A stretch of DNA of 64,000 nucleotides from an uncultured SAR86 cluster bacterium (GCA_902614235.1 CACMKG010000002.1:62001-126000), one strand, 5' to 3'; numbered from the stretch's first letter, positions 34,927-44,299 are shown. Notes: a model not told the origin generated them from the letters alone. Numbers and translations: made by a program.

Positions 34927-36178
34927 TTTTAGGAACCATCCATAAGACTAACAAGCCAGGTATAAATAAGAGCAATAAACTCAAAATTCCAAAATCAGGA
35001 TTATCAAAAGTATATGCTACCCAACCAACCATAATGGGTCCAAAGACTACTGCAGATTTACCAACTAGATTATAAAAACCAAAAAATTCTGCGGATTTTT
35101 CTGGTGGTATTAATTGAGAAAAAATAGTTCTGCTTATAGATTGAACCCCCCCTTGAAAAAGACCGATAGTAGCTGCCAAAAAGTAAAAACCTGAAATTTG
35201 AGTAATGAAAATACTAAATATGGTTACGAAAATATAACCAATAATTCCAATAGAGAGCATCAGCTTGAGACCAAACTTATCTCCTAAAATTCCATATATG
35301 ATAGTGGCGGGAAATCCTACAAACTGAGTAATGATCAAAGCTAAAATCATATCAGATGCTTCCAAGCCAATATCAGCCCCATAAGCCAATGCCATTCTAA
35401 CAATAGTGTCTATTCCATCCATATAAAGCCAATAAGCTAGGAGAAATAAAGATAAAGTTTTATATTTTCTAATGTCTTTGAAAGTCGAAACTACTCTTTG
35501 CAAAGAGTGTACAAAAAGATTTGAAAATTCTATTGAAATGATATTTTCTTTTTTTTCTTGAACGAATTTTAAAAGTGGTAATGAAAAGATACCCCACCAA
35601 ATAGAAACACTTAAAAAAGAAAAAAGTACAGCATCTGTTATTGATTTGAGACCAAAAAATTCTGGATTTTGATACATCGCAACATTAAGTACAAAAAGAA
35701 ACCCTCCTCCTAAGTATCCCAATGAATAACCTAGAGCAGAAACTCTGTTTCTGTTCTCATCCGATGAAACGTTAATTATTAGAGAATCATAAAAAACATT
35801 TCCTCCAGAAAATCCAATGCAAGCAAGTATATAAACTGACATAGCGGTAATCCACATTCCTTGAGCAATAAAAAAAAGCGAACCAGTTGCAATTATTCCA
35901 AGGAAGGCTAAAAGTCCTAAAAAAAGTTTTTTCTTATTAGCTATATCTGCAAGAGCTCCTAAGAAAGGAGCAATACAAACAATTATCAATCCTGAGATCG
36001 AATTTGCGGTTCCCAGCCACGCAGAGCTTTCTGGACCAGATAAATCTCCAGCCCAAAAACTTTTAAAAAAAATTGGAAAAAATCCAGCCATTACTGTTGT
36101 AGCAAATGCAGAATTTGCCCAATCATAAAAAGCCCATGAAATAATTTCTCTGTTTAAATATCTTTTCTTAGAATTCAC
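34919..36178 (-). CDS. MFS transporter, UMF1 (Atg22-like) family
   Basis: 419-aa transporter with 11-12 membrane helices. The N-terminal segment REIISWAFYDWANSAFATTVMAGFFPIFFK (in part SWAFYDWANSAFAT) is the hallmark of the UMF1/Atg22-like family. Further marks are LGALADIANKKKLFLG in loop 2-3 and GGVQSISRTIFSQLIPPEKSAEFFGFY (in part SRTIFSQLIPP). Related yeast Atg22 exports amino acids from the vacuole; bacterial members have no fixed substrate. A small membrane gene is divergent from it. Confidence 0.88.
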   Translation of the reverse strand: MNSKKRYLNREIISWAFYDWANSAFATTVMAGFFPIFFKSFWAGDLSGPESSAWLGTANSISGLIIVCIAPFLGALADIANKKKLFLGLLAFLGIIATGSLFFIAQGMWITAMSVYILACIGFSGGNVFYDSLIINVSSDENRNRVSALGYSLGYLGGGFLFVLNVAMYQNPEFFGLKSITDAVLFSFLSVSIWWGIFSLPLLKFVQEKKENIISIEFSNLFVHSLQRVVSTFKDIRKYKTLSLFLLAYWLYMDGIDTIVRMALAYGADIGLEASDMILALIITQFVGFPATIIYGILGDKFGLKLMLSIGIIGYIFVTIFSIFITQISGFYFLAATIGLFQGGVQSISRTIFSQLIPPEKSAEFFGFYNLVGKSAVVFGPIMVGWVAYTFDNPDFGILSLLLLFIPGLLVLWMVPKIK

Positions 36179-36213
36179 TTTTTTTTTAAATTTTCTTAAG
36201 TATCATATGCATC

Positions 36214-36381
36214 ATGTCAAAAGACCTAAATGACTCTCAAATTACTAAAAATTTAATAATTTTCTTTTTAGTTGTGGCGATTGTAACAGTTGGCTTGGCT
36301 TATTTAGGAATTTATATTCAAGAGTCTGATTACAGAAAAAATATTGAAATAGAGACTAGAGAATCTCTTAAAGAAGACTAG
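36214..36381 (+). CDS. Small single-span membrane protein (55 aa)
   Basis: Just under the track cutoff. ATG 36214 to TAG 36381 codes for 55 aa with a polar N-terminus, one strong membrane helix (LIIFFLVVAIVTVGLAYLGIYI) and a charged tail (RKNIEIETRESLKED). There is no good ribosome-binding site (AAGTATCATATGCATC precedes). It fills the gap between the divergent MFS gene and the convergent pyrC. The long coherent helix argues for a real gene; function unknown. Confidence 0.55.
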   Translation: MSKDLNDSQITKNLIIFFLVVAIVTVGLAYLGIYIQESDYRKNIEIETRESLKED

Positions 36382-36392
36382 TCTAAGTTTGA

Positions 36393-37730
36393 TTATCTAT
36401 CGAATCTTATTTTTTCAGAAGCAAGGCTTTTAGCAACCATTTTTCCATCTAAAACTATAGGCTGACCATTCACTATGGTTCCATAAACCGAAGAGCTAAA
36501 CTTTTTCCCATCAAACGGGGTCCAACCGCATTTAGTAAGTTCTGTCTCATTAGAGACAAGAGTTTCTTTATTAAGATCAAACATCATCAGATCTGCTTTG
36601 TAACCCTCTCTTACATAGCCACGATCAATAATTGAAAAACGATCGGCGACTTTATGACTCATATAAGAAATGACTTCTTCAAGAGTGTAAAAACCCTGTT
36701 TGTGAAGTTCTATCATCATATGAAAAGAATGTTCAATAAGAGGAATACCTGCAGAAGCTTGAAGATAAGGCAGCTTTTTATCTTCATACACGTGAGGAGC
36801 ATGATCAGTGGCAACATAATCGATGTAACCTTCTTTTAACGCTTTACGTAAGGCGTCTCGATCCGATTTTTTTTTAATAGCTGGATTACAAACTATTAAA
36901 TTACCCAATTCAGTGTAATCTCTTTCATCAAACCAAAGATGATGTACACAGACTTCACAGGTAATCTTTTTTTCTTTCAGAGCAATGTTGCTGAATAATT
37001 CAATTTCTTTTTCAGTAGTTAAGTGCAAGACATGCAAATCAGAGCCATATTTTTTTGCCAAATTTATGACTTTTGAAGAAGAAAGGTAACAACAAATATC
37101 GTCTTTAATAACAGGATGAAAACTTGCATCGATTTCTTTATTTTCAAGTTTTACTTTTTCTAAATTTTTTTGCATTGTTTCGTTATCTTCACAATGAGTA
37201 ACAATAGTTACAGGGCATTGTTCAAAAATCTGTTCTAGGGCATTGTCATCTTCGACCAATAGAGTTCCTGTAGAAGTACCCATAAAAACCTTAAGTCCAC
37301 ACGTTTCTTTTGGATCAAGTTTTTTAATTTCTTCCAGATTGGTTTCCATAGCTCCAAAATAGTAAGAGTAGTTAGTCCATGATTTTTCAGCGCCCAACTG
37401 ATTTCTTTCAGCCAGTAATTCCATTGTTGTCATGTTTGGATTCACATTAGGCATATCAAAAGTTGAAGTTACTCCAGCATGAACTGCAGCTAGTGATTCT
37501 GATCGAATATCGCCTTTTTCGGTAAGACCTGGATCTCTAAAGTGAACTTGGTCATCAATTATCCCAGGTGCCAGGAACTTGCCCTCTAAATCTATAACTT
37601 CTTTGGATTCGCTTGAGATTTCACTTGCTATTTTTTCTATGCGGTCGTTAGTAATACCGACATCTACATGTGTTTGTTTGCCTTCATTCACAAGCAAACA
37701 GTTTTTAAGGACTAAGTCTAATTTACTCAT
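36393..37730 (-). CDS. pyrC: Dihydroorotase
   Basis: Zinc amidohydrolase closing carbamoyl-aspartate to dihydroorotate in pyrimidine synthesis. Visible: PGIIDDQVHFRDPGLTEKGD (metal His pair is H-x-R here, with HFRDPG typical), DMPNVNPNMTT, TCGLKVFMG with the Lys likely carboxylated, THCEDNE, HVLHLTTEKE, and ATDHAPH with the catalytic Asp. At 445 aa it is the long (PyrC-type III/allantoinase-like) form. DHOase is favoured over allantoinase by these loops. It is the last gene of an operon with a COMT-like enzyme. Confidence 0.88.
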   Translation of the reverse strand: MSKLDLVLKNCLLVNEGKQTHVDVGITNDRIEKIASEISSESKEVIDLEGKFLAPGIIDDQVHFRDPGLTEKGDIRSESLAAVHAGVTSTFDMPNVNPNMTTMELLAERNQLGAEKSWTNYSYYFGAMETNLEEIKKLDPKETCGLKVFMGTSTGTLLVEDDNALEQIFEQCPVTIVTHCEDNETMQKNLEKVKLENKEIDASFHPVIKDDICCYLSSSKVINLAKKYGSDLHVLHLTTEKEIELFSNIALKEKKITCEVCVHHLWFDERDYTELGNLIVCNPAIKKKSDRDALRKALKEGYIDYVATDHAPHVYEDKKLPYLQASAGIPLIEHSFHMMIELHKQGFYTLEEVISYMSHKVADRFSIIDRGYVREGYKADLMMFDLNKETLVSNETELTKCGWTPFDGKKFSSSVYGTIVNGQPIVLDGKMVAKSLASEKIRFDR

Positions 37731-37731
37731 A

Positions 37732-38067
37732 TTATTTTAATGTGGTTAGCAAAAGTATTATTTTTAAATTCTTTGGATTAATTTCAAGATTCAGTCTTTG
37801 AGGGATTTCATCTAAAGTTTTGTATACATCAAATATAGATAAATCTAAAAATGATGCAAGTGCAGAAGCCGATCTACAATAATTGGACCTAAAAATTATT
37901 TTAAAACAAAGAAAAAAAGTATTGTTTTTGAAAGAAATAGTTCTTTTTAAAATTTGTTTTAAACAAAAAAGATCAACCAATAAATATTCATTTGATTCAG
38001 TTTCAAGGGAAAAAGATTCAATTATTGTTCCTTCTGAATTTATACAAATTGCGTTTTCTATTTTCAT
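37732..38067 (-). CDS. Hypothetical protein (111 aa)
   Basis: Not recognised. It has an N-terminal beta-like stretch (ENAICINSEGTIIESFSLE), a Phe/Cys/Lys-rich middle (FKNNTFFLCFKIIFRSNYCR) and a helical tail. No signal peptide or clear membrane span. Its start lies directly at the Smr gene stop and its end one base before pyrC, so cotranscription is near certain even though the role is unknown. Confidence 0.55.
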   Translation of the reverse strand: MKIENAICINSEGTIIESFSLETESNEYLLVDLFCLKQILKRTISFKNNTFFLCFKIIFRSNYCRSASALASFLDLSIFDVYKTLDEIPQRLNLEINPKNLKIILLLTTLK

Positions 38068-38292
38068 TTAAATTTGTCTTACTATAACAGTTCCATAGTT
38101 GTGGCCTTTGCCTTCTTCATAATTAGATCCAACTCTATCCAAAACTTGAATTACTAATGAAATCATTTTTTGGCTATTTCCACAGATTATCAGCAAAGGG
38201 CAATCGTCTTGATTTAAAAAAATAAAGTTTTCTACTATTAAATCAACTTCATGATGTCGTTTACCATGCAAATCTAAAGTAGTTAATTTCAT
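38068..38292 (-). CDS. Smr-domain-like small protein
   Basis: 74-aa protein starting TLDLHGKRHHEVDLIVENFI, the LDLHG opening of Smr (MutS2-tail) domains, followed by a hydrophobic strand and CGNSQKM where canonical Smr has a HGKG-type loop, and ending in GTVIVRQI. Stand-alone Smr proteins can be nucleases, but the altered loop leaves activity open. Overlaps the COMT-like gene by 4 nt. Confidence 0.6.
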   Translation of the reverse strand: MKLTTLDLHGKRHHEVDLIVENFIFLNQDDCPLLIICGNSQKMISLVIQVLDRVGSNYEEGKGHNYGTVIVRQI

Positions 38293-39071
38293 GATTTATA
38301 TCTTGATATTTCTACTCCATCAGGATGAGATTTTGAATACTCCCTCAAAGTAGGAATGAATTTACTTTCGAAATTTGGAGAAGTTCTGACATAATCTAAG
38401 TAGTCTTCCAGATTAAATAAAACTACATTATCAGCAAAGACCCAAGCACCCTTTTTAAGCAAGCCAAATTCTTCTAATAATTTTAAATCTTTAAGATATA
38501 TATCTTTCCAATGATCTATAAAGACAAAATCATATTGCTCTCTTAGTAAAGGAATTATCTCACTTGATTTACCTACTTTTAGTAAATGATTCTTGGATAA
38601 ACCAGATATTTCAATATGTTCTCTAGCTATTTGAGAAAATTCCTTATTTGCCTCTATAGAAGTTAATTTTGAGACCTCATTCAAATTTTTTAATATTCTT
38701 ATAGAAGAATAGCCAAGATAAACTCCCAATTCCAAAATATTCGTTGCCTGTGAATCTCTGATTGCTTCTTCAAGAATCTCCCCTTTTTGATCTCCGATAT
38801 TCATTAAAAAAGTTTTCTTGTATGCGTAATCATCAATTATTTTTAAAATTGACTCAGGATTATTTTTGGTAGCATTTTTTCTAACAAGCTCCAGAACTTC
38901 AAACTCTTTAGGTTTTTTAAATTTGGTTTTAGTCAAGAAACTATCTACAAATTCTTGATAAGCTAAACTCAAAATACCTAAAATACTTCTTCTATTAATA
39001 TTAAAAGGTAATTTAGATTTTTTATTTAATTTATTTCTTGTCGAGCTCATCAGGATATAATCTATTGTCAA
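38289..39071 (-). CDS. Catechol O-methyltransferase homologue
   Basis: SAM-dependent O-methyltransferase (260 aa) that tracks animal COMT over its whole core. After a ~50-residue basic N-terminal extension come NIGDQKGEIL (COMT NVGDAKGQI), LELGVYLGYSSIRI at the SAM motif, GKSSEIIPLL, then FIDHWKDIYLKDLKLLEEFG with Mg-binding Asp and catalytic Lys, and ADNV with the second Asp and Asn. All catalytic residues are kept. Which catechol it methylates is unknown. It heads the COMT-Smr-hypothetical-pyrC operon and is 15 bp from the divergent SbmA-like gene. Confidence 0.87.
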   Translation of the reverse strand: MTIDYILMSSTRNKLNKKSKLPFNINRRSILGILSLAYQEFVDSFLTKTKFKKPKEFEVLELVRKNATKNNPESILKIIDDYAYKKTFLMNIGDQKGEILEEAIRDSQATNILELGVYLGYSSIRILKNLNEVSKLTSIEANKEFSQIAREHIEISGLSKNHLLKVGKSSEIIPLLREQYDFVFIDHWKDIYLKDLKLLEEFGLLKKGAWVFADNVVLFNLEDYLDYVRTSPNFESKFIPTLREYSKSHPDGVEISRYKS

Positions 39072-39086
39072 TTTTAAAGTAAAAAC

Positions 39087-40133
39087 ATGATCAGAGCATT
39101 TTATAAATCAGAAGAGTGGGCTCTCTGGGCCTATGGTGGTCTGGCGCTTTTGATTTCCTCTCTTTGGGTTCAAGTGCAGCTGACTGTTGCCATAAATACA
39201 TGGTACGGAGGCTTTTACGATCATCTTCAAAAAGCTGCTGACTTTGCAGACGATCCTCAAGAAGGCATAGATATTTTTTATGATTTTTTAATTTCCACCG
39301 ATTATTTAGTAAATGGATTTGAGGGCCAACCAAGTTTTTTAGTAATTGCAATGCCTTATGTGATACTTGCAACATTTACTGCTTGGTTTACCAGGATTTA
39401 TGGTCTTAGATGGCGACAAGCAATAACCTTCAATTACATTCCCAGATGGCAAAGCGTTGAAGAAGAAATTGAAGGTGCTAGTCAGAGGATTCAAGAGGAC
39501 TGTAATAGGTTTGCTCGAATTGTTGAAAGTCTAGGCTTGCAACTTGTAAGAGCAATCATGACTTTGGTTGCCTTTGTTCCTGTTCTTTGGGGCTTGAGCG
39601 AATCCGTAACCATTCCCTTCTTTAGCGATATCCCCGGGTCATTGGTATGGACTGCTCTTTCAGTTTCTATAGGAGGATTAATAATTTCTTGGTTTGTTGG
39701 TTACAAATTGCCTGGACTGGAATATAACAATCAAAAAGTAGAAGCTGCTTTTCGTAAAGATTTAGTTCTTGGTGAAGACGACAAAGTTAATTATGCCCAA
39801 ACTGATACTTTGTGGAATTTATTTACAGGCATAAGATTTAATTATCAAAGATTGTATTTGCATTATGGCTATTTTGATATTTGGATTGAAAGTTATGGGC
39901 AATTTATGGTGGTAGTTCCTTTTTTAATTATTGGGCCTAGTTTGTTTACCGGAGCGGCTTTATTGGGAGTTGTAATTCAGATAGCAAATGCCTTTGACAG
40001 AGTGCATAGTGGTTTTGCTTTATTTTTATTTAATTGGACAACTATTACTGAACTAAGAAGTATTTGGAAAAGATTGCATGAGTTTGAAGCAAATTTGGAT
40101 AGATTCTCAAAGCGAGATGAGCTTACCGCGTAA
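39087..40133 (+). CDS. SbmA/BacA-like peptide transporter
   Basis: 348-aa inner-membrane protein of the SbmA/BacA family, proton-driven importers of peptide antibiotics and other bulky molecules. Matching stretches include NTWYGGFYDHLQKA, LRWRQAITFNYIPRWQ, GASQRIQEDCNRFA, GYKLPGLEYNNQKVEAAFRK and LFNWTTITELRSIWKRL. It lacks the first ~60 residues of E. coli SbmA (406 aa), so one membrane helix is missing or the start lies elsewhere; no upstream extension is possible before the divergent COMT start without overlapping it. No ribosome-binding site is evident. Confidence 0.86.
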   Translation: MIRAFYKSEEWALWAYGGLALLISSLWVQVQLTVAINTWYGGFYDHLQKAADFADDPQEGIDIFYDFLISTDYLVNGFEGQPSFLVIAMPYVILATFTAWFTRIYGLRWRQAITFNYIPRWQSVEEEIEGASQRIQEDCNRFARIVESLGLQLVRAIMTLVAFVPVLWGLSESVTIPFFSDIPGSLVWTALSVSIGGLIISWFVGYKLPGLEYNNQKVEAAFRKDLVLGEDDKVNYAQTDTLWNLFTGIRFNYQRLYLHYGYFDIWIESYGQFMVVVPFLIIGPSLFTGAALLGVVIQIANAFDRVHSGFALFLFNWTTITELRSIWKRLHEFEANLDRFSKRDELTA

Positions 40134-41112
40134 CTTTTTTCAAAAAATCTAATAAATATTTATTAACTTCTTCAGGTTTTTCTTGTTGCACCCAGTGTCC
40201 CGCACCTTCAATCATTTGAATATCAACCAAGTTTTCGTAATACCCACCAATTGTATTTTTAATATCATCGGCATCTTTATAGCCTACTCCATTGAAAAAG
40301 TTTACCGGATCTAAAGAGCCAGTAATAAAAGATGCAGGTTGTTTTAATTTGGCATCTTTAAAATCTTTCAAATCTTCAAAATCTATTTCCAAGGCACGAT
40401 ATCTGTTAATTGGTCCTCGCATTCCACTTATTTCGAATTGACTAACAAAATAATCCATCTCTTCTTCGCTGATCCATTCTGGATAAACATCAAATTCAAA
40501 AGTGCCTTCAAGGAATTTAGAATTTGGATCTTTGTCCAAAGTCTCTGCTGAGTTTTCAAATCGTTTAAGCATGCCTCTGGCATCTCCAGAGAAATAAGTC
40601 AGTTCCAATCCTTTTTTCATATCTTTTTCAAATTCTGCTTCCGCTTCTCCTTCTTTTTGAAAATAAAGAATATAAAAAAACTTGCCCTCAAATACCATTT
40701 TGAATAATTCAATTTGTGACATTTCTCCCCTGGGGCTATATGGAACGGAAAGACCGGCCACAGCGCTTATTCTGTCTTCATTCAACAAAGCAGTTGTATG
40801 CACAATTGGGGCACCCCAATCATGTCCAACCAATATTGCTTTTTCAAACTCAAGAGCATCCATCACACCTATAACATCATTACTGATATTTTTAAGTGAA
40901 TAGGCATTGATTTCATGAGGTTTGTCAGATTCTCCATAACCTCTGACATCAAAGGCTGCTGCTGTATAACCGGCTTCAGCAATTTTTGGTATTTGGTGAC
41001 GCCAGCTGTACCAACTTTCAGGCCATCCATGGACCATCAAAACCAAAGGGCCTTCTCCTTCAATTGCTGTTCTTATTTTTATACCGTTTGCGTCTAATAC
41101 TTTGAATTCCAT
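40123..41112 (-). CDS. Alpha/beta hydrolase, epoxide hydrolase-like
   Basis: 329-aa hydrolase with HGWPESWYSWRHQIP (oxyanion HGWP), nucleophile elbow VGHDWGAP in which Asp replaces Ser, the acid near ITGSLDPVNFF (~265) and His in EGAGHWVQQEKPEE. GHDWG plus HGWP is the pattern of soluble epoxide hydrolases, which open epoxides by an Asp-ester intermediate; haloalkane dehalogenase is less likely. It overlaps the convergent SbmA-like gene by 11 nt. SAR86-type genomes carry many such hydrolases. Confidence 0.87.
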   Translation of the reverse strand: MEFKVLDANGIKIRTAIEGEGPLVLMVHGWPESWYSWRHQIPKIAEAGYTAAAFDVRGYGESDKPHEINAYSLKNISNDVIGVMDALEFEKAILVGHDWGAPIVHTTALLNEDRISAVAGLSVPYSPRGEMSQIELFKMVFEGKFFYILYFQKEGEAEAEFEKDMKKGLELTYFSGDARGMLKRFENSAETLDKDPNSKFLEGTFEFDVYPEWISEEEMDYFVSQFEISGMRGPINRYRALEIDFEDLKDFKDAKLKQPASFITGSLDPVNFFNGVGYKDADDIKNTIGGYYENLVDIQMIEGAGHWVQQEKPEEVNKYLLDFLKKVTR

Positions 41113-41141
41113 AGGCTATAATAACCATAAAAATAACTATT

Positions 41142-41807
41142 ATGGCAATTCTTAAAGCAGCAATTATTACTGTTACTCCATTCCAGCAAAATTGTTCTGT
41201 GATATGGAAAGAAGACACAAAGGTCGCAGCTGTCACCGATCCTGGTGGAGATTTGGAATTGATAGAAAAATTTATTAACGATCAAAATTTAACTTTGTCA
41301 AAGATATTTATTACTCACGGACATCTGGATCATGCTGCAGAAGCTAAAGCATTAGCTGATAAATTCAGTGTAGTGATAGAAGGACCTCAAATTGAAGATG
41401 AATTTCTCACCTCAACTTTAGAAACTCAAGGCAAAGCTTATGGTATGCCAAATGCTCAAAACTTCGTGCCAGACAGATGGCTCAACGAAGGTGATCAAAT
41501 AGAATTAGATGGAGAAAAATTAGACGTATATCACTGCCCTGGTCATACTCCGGGACATGTAATCTTTCATCATATTGAATCTAAGCTTGCCATTGTCGGC
41601 GATGTTTTATTTCAAGGCTCTGTAGGTAGAACAGATTTACCAGGCGGAAACATGGAAGCATTAATATCAGCAATTAGAGAAAAACTTTTACCTTTGGGAG
41701 ATGACATAACTTTCATCCCAGGACACGGACCAATCTCTACTTTAGGCCAAGAACGTTTGACTAACCCCTTTGTAGCAGATCAATTATTTAAAGAAAACAC
41801 GAAATGA
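41142..41807 (+). CDS. MBL-fold metallohydrolase, YcbL/glyoxalase II-like
   Basis: 221-aa metallo-beta-lactamase fold protein. Metal ligands are in THGHLDHA (~59-66), HCPGHTPGH (~131), GDVLFQGSVGRTDLPGG (~152-168) and PGHG near the end. This arrangement matches YcbL, a type II glyoxalase-like thioesterase that may hydrolyse S-lactoylglutathione. It has no C-terminal substrate domain of true GloB. Its stop overlaps the following M20 gene start by 4 nt. Confidence 0.87.
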   Translation: MAILKAAIITVTPFQQNCSVIWKEDTKVAAVTDPGGDLELIEKFINDQNLTLSKIFITHGHLDHAAEAKALADKFSVVIEGPQIEDEFLTSTLETQGKAYGMPNAQNFVPDRWLNEGDQIELDGEKLDVYHCPGHTPGHVIFHHIESKLAIVGDVLFQGSVGRTDLPGGNMEALISAIREKLLPLGDDITFIPGHGPISTLGQERLTNPFVADQLFKENTK

Positions 41808-43108
41808 AAAAAATTTTTTTAATATATGTTTTTTTATCTTCGTCTTTTCTATTTTCAAATTCTTCAGAAATTGTCAATTTATATAACAATCAAGCTGATG
41901 AGTTACTAGAAAAAATTACTAAATGGAGACATCATCTTCATGAATTTCCTGAGCTTTCAAACAGAGAATTTAAAACTGCTAAATATATTGAAAATCATCT
42001 AAAAGAAATTGGTTTAGAAGTGAAAACCGGGATAGCTAAAACTGGAATTATCGCCATTTTAGAAGGATACAAACCTGGACCTTTTGTTGCTCTGAGAGCA
42101 GACATGGATGCTTTACCAGTAGTTGAAAGAACAGGCTTACCCTATGCTTCAATACAAAAAGCTAAATACAATGGTTTGGAAGTAGGCGTCATGCATGCTT
42201 GTGGTCATGATGCCCATATGGCTATCTTGATGGGAGTCGCAGAATTTTTTGCGTCGAATAAAGATAAAATTCCTGGATCAATTATGTTTATTTTTCAACC
42301 CGCCGAAGAAGGTCCTCCTGTTGGTGAAGAAGGAGGAGCAAAACTTATGCTGCAGGAAGGGATTTTCAAAGAACGCAAACCCGATGTAATTTATGGCCTT
42401 CATGTTAATCCAGCGCCTCATGGTGTAATAGCTTATAGAGAAGGTCCAACTATGGCTGCGGCTGATTCTTGGAAAATCATTATAAAAGGAAAACAAGCCC
42501 ATGGCTCAACTCCTTGGGCTGGTATTGATCCAGTTATGATCAGCTCTCAAATTATCAATAGCTTTAATACAATAGTTTCTAGAAAGTTGGATATAAGAAA
42601 TTTACCAGCTGTTGTTTCAGTTGGAAGCGTTCACGGCGGAGTGAGAAGTAATATTATCCCTGATGAAGTTGTCTTGGAAGGAACAATCAGAACTTATGAC
42701 CCAAAAATGAGAGATATAATCATTAAAGAAATGACTACAATTGCAGAAAGTATTGCAGCCATGAATGGAGGCTCAGCAAAAGTAATTATCCCTAATGGCG
42801 CAAATTATCCAGTGACTATCAATGACGAAAATTTAACTGCTAGGGTAGTACCAATATTGGAAAAAGTGGTTTCTTCTAAAGAATTTCTTGTGAGAACTGA
42901 CAGATCAACTGGTGCAGAGGACTTTTCTTATTATGCTCAGCAAGTACCAGGTTTCTTTTTCTTTCTTGGAGTTACTGAAGAAGGAAAGGATTGGACAAAA
43001 GTAGCAGGAAATCATTCACCTTATTTTGAGGTAAGTGATCCTTCTCTAGAATTAGGAGCAAAAGCTTTTGTTCATCTTACTTCAGGATTTCTATTTCAAG
43101 AATATTAG
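41804..43108 (+). CDS. M20 family amidohydrolase with signal peptide
   Basis: 434-aa peptidase-like amidohydrolase of the IAA-amino-acid/hippurate hydrolase group. An N-terminal signal peptide (KIFLIYVFLSSSFLFS) implies export. The fold marks are HEFPELSNREFKTA, ALRADMDALPV, MHACGHDAHMA, FQPAEEGPPVGEEGGA and TGAEDFSYYAQQVPG, covering the metal ligands and the dimerisation lid in between. It would cleave N-acyl amino acids in the periplasm. It is coupled by a 4-nt overlap to the MBL-fold gene. Confidence 0.88.
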   Translation: MKKIFLIYVFLSSSFLFSNSSEIVNLYNNQADELLEKITKWRHHLHEFPELSNREFKTAKYIENHLKEIGLEVKTGIAKTGIIAILEGYKPGPFVALRADMDALPVVERTGLPYASIQKAKYNGLEVGVMHACGHDAHMAILMGVAEFFASNKDKIPGSIMFIFQPAEEGPPVGEEGGAKLMLQEGIFKERKPDVIYGLHVNPAPHGVIAYREGPTMAAADSWKIIIKGKQAHGSTPWAGIDPVMISSQIINSFNTIVSRKLDIRNLPAVVSVGSVHGGVRSNIIPDEVVLEGTIRTYDPKMRDIIIKEMTTIAESIAAMNGGSAKVIIPNGANYPVTINDENLTARVVPILEKVVSSKEFLVRTDRSTGAEDFSYYAQQVPGFFFFLGVTEEGKDWTKVAGNHSPYFEVSDPSLELGAKAFVHLTSGFLFQEY

Positions 43109-43124
43109 TCAATCTTAATAAGTA

Positions 43125-44282
43125 TTAAATAAATTTATAAATCGCTTCTTCAAATCTTTTAAGGACTTGCTTGGGTTTTTCATGATAACAAGGGGCAATC
43201 TGCATCATTATGGTTCCACCTATGTCTTTTTCTTTATCAAACCAAAAGAAGGTATTCATTATTCCTGACCAAGCACAAGAGCCTTTGGTTCTTCTATTCG
43301 GTATATCTTCGCAATTAATCATAAAGCTATAGCCCCATTTTTTTTCGATTCCTGGAAACCATTCATTTGGAGCGATGATACTCGGGCTGAATGTTGGTTG
43401 GAAAGGCACGTTGAGTTCACCGATTTGATTAGTAGTCATTTGTTTGACTGTTTCACTGCTCAATATATTGTCTCCATTTACATTGCCAGAATTTAGGAAC
43501 ATTCTTAAGAATTTTGCATAGTCCTCTGGGCAAGAAAATACTCCGCCGCCGCCATAGGCAAATTTGTCTATTTGAGGAGGAGACATTAACTCGCTGATAT
43601 CAACTAAACTTCCATTCTCTTCGATTGAATATATTTTGGGCAATCTATCCTCTCCTAATTTTGTAATGTCAAAGGAAGTATTGTTCATCTCTAAAGGTTT
43701 GAATAATTTTTCTGTCATGAAATCATTCAAAGATTGCTCTGACAGAGTTTCGATAATCCTGCCTATCCAACCCAAGCCAATACCGTAGTGCCAATATTTA
43801 CCAGGTTGCTCTATGAGAGGAGCCTCTAAAAACTTTCCTTCTTTATCTAACAGACCGGCTATTTTTTCATCCAATAAGAGATGAGAAAGTGTTTCGTGAT
43901 GAAAATCATATCCAAATCCTGATGTGTGAGTTAATAGTTGATGCAAAGTTACTTTTGTTTCTGGTTCGCTATAAACAATTTCATTATTTTCCAAAGAGGC
44001 AACTTTAAGACTTTTTAAATCATCTATGTAATTTTCTGCTGGAGTGTGAAGATCCAATCCTTTTTCCTTAGCAAGTAACATAAAGGCAGAAGTTGTTAGA
44101 GCTTTAGTCATTGAGGCAATTCTAAAGACTGCATCAGTTTCAAGTGGTTTGGTTTTCTCTAAGTCTTCGTAACCTACTGAACCTGATAATAAAGTTTCTT
44201 TAGAATTGGTTACAGCGAAAGAGGCGTATGGAATGTTGCTTTCTTCTAAAGCAGCTTCAATAACTTGGTTTATTTCTTCCAT
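43125..44282 (-). CDS. Serine hydrolase, beta-lactamase (class C-like) family
   Basis: 385-aa penicillin-binding-protein-fold hydrolase. The SxxK motif is SMTKAL (IASMTKALTTSAF, ~58-70), the Tyr motif is probably HYGIGLGWIG, and the C-terminal part keeps WSGIMNTFFWFD. There is no signal peptide, so a cytoplasmic esterase (EstB-like) is more likely than a beta-lactamase. It lies just 17 bp from tRNA-Gly and converges with the M20 gene. Confidence 0.83.
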   Translation of the reverse strand: MEEINQVIEAALEESNIPYASFAVTNSKETLLSGSVGYEDLEKTKPLETDAVFRIASMTKALTTSAFMLLAKEKGLDLHTPAENYIDDLKSLKVASLENNEIVYSEPETKVTLHQLLTHTSGFGYDFHHETLSHLLLDEKIAGLLDKEGKFLEAPLIEQPGKYWHYGIGLGWIGRIIETLSEQSLNDFMTEKLFKPLEMNNTSFDITKLGEDRLPKIYSIEENGSLVDISELMSPPQIDKFAYGGGGVFSCPEDYAKFLRMFLNSGNVNGDNILSSETVKQMTTNQIGELNVPFQPTFSPSIIAPNEWFPGIEKKWGYSFMINCEDIPNRRTKGSCAWSGIMNTFFWFDKEKDIGGTIMMQIAPCYHEKPKQVLKRFEEAIYKFI

Positions 44283-44299
44283 AACACTCTCCTAGTTAA

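Noticed and set aside
43125-44282. Antibiotic-resistance beta-lactamase
   Set aside because: Only the SMTK motif is clear, there is no signal peptide, and a cytoplasmic esterase-like hydrolase fits better.
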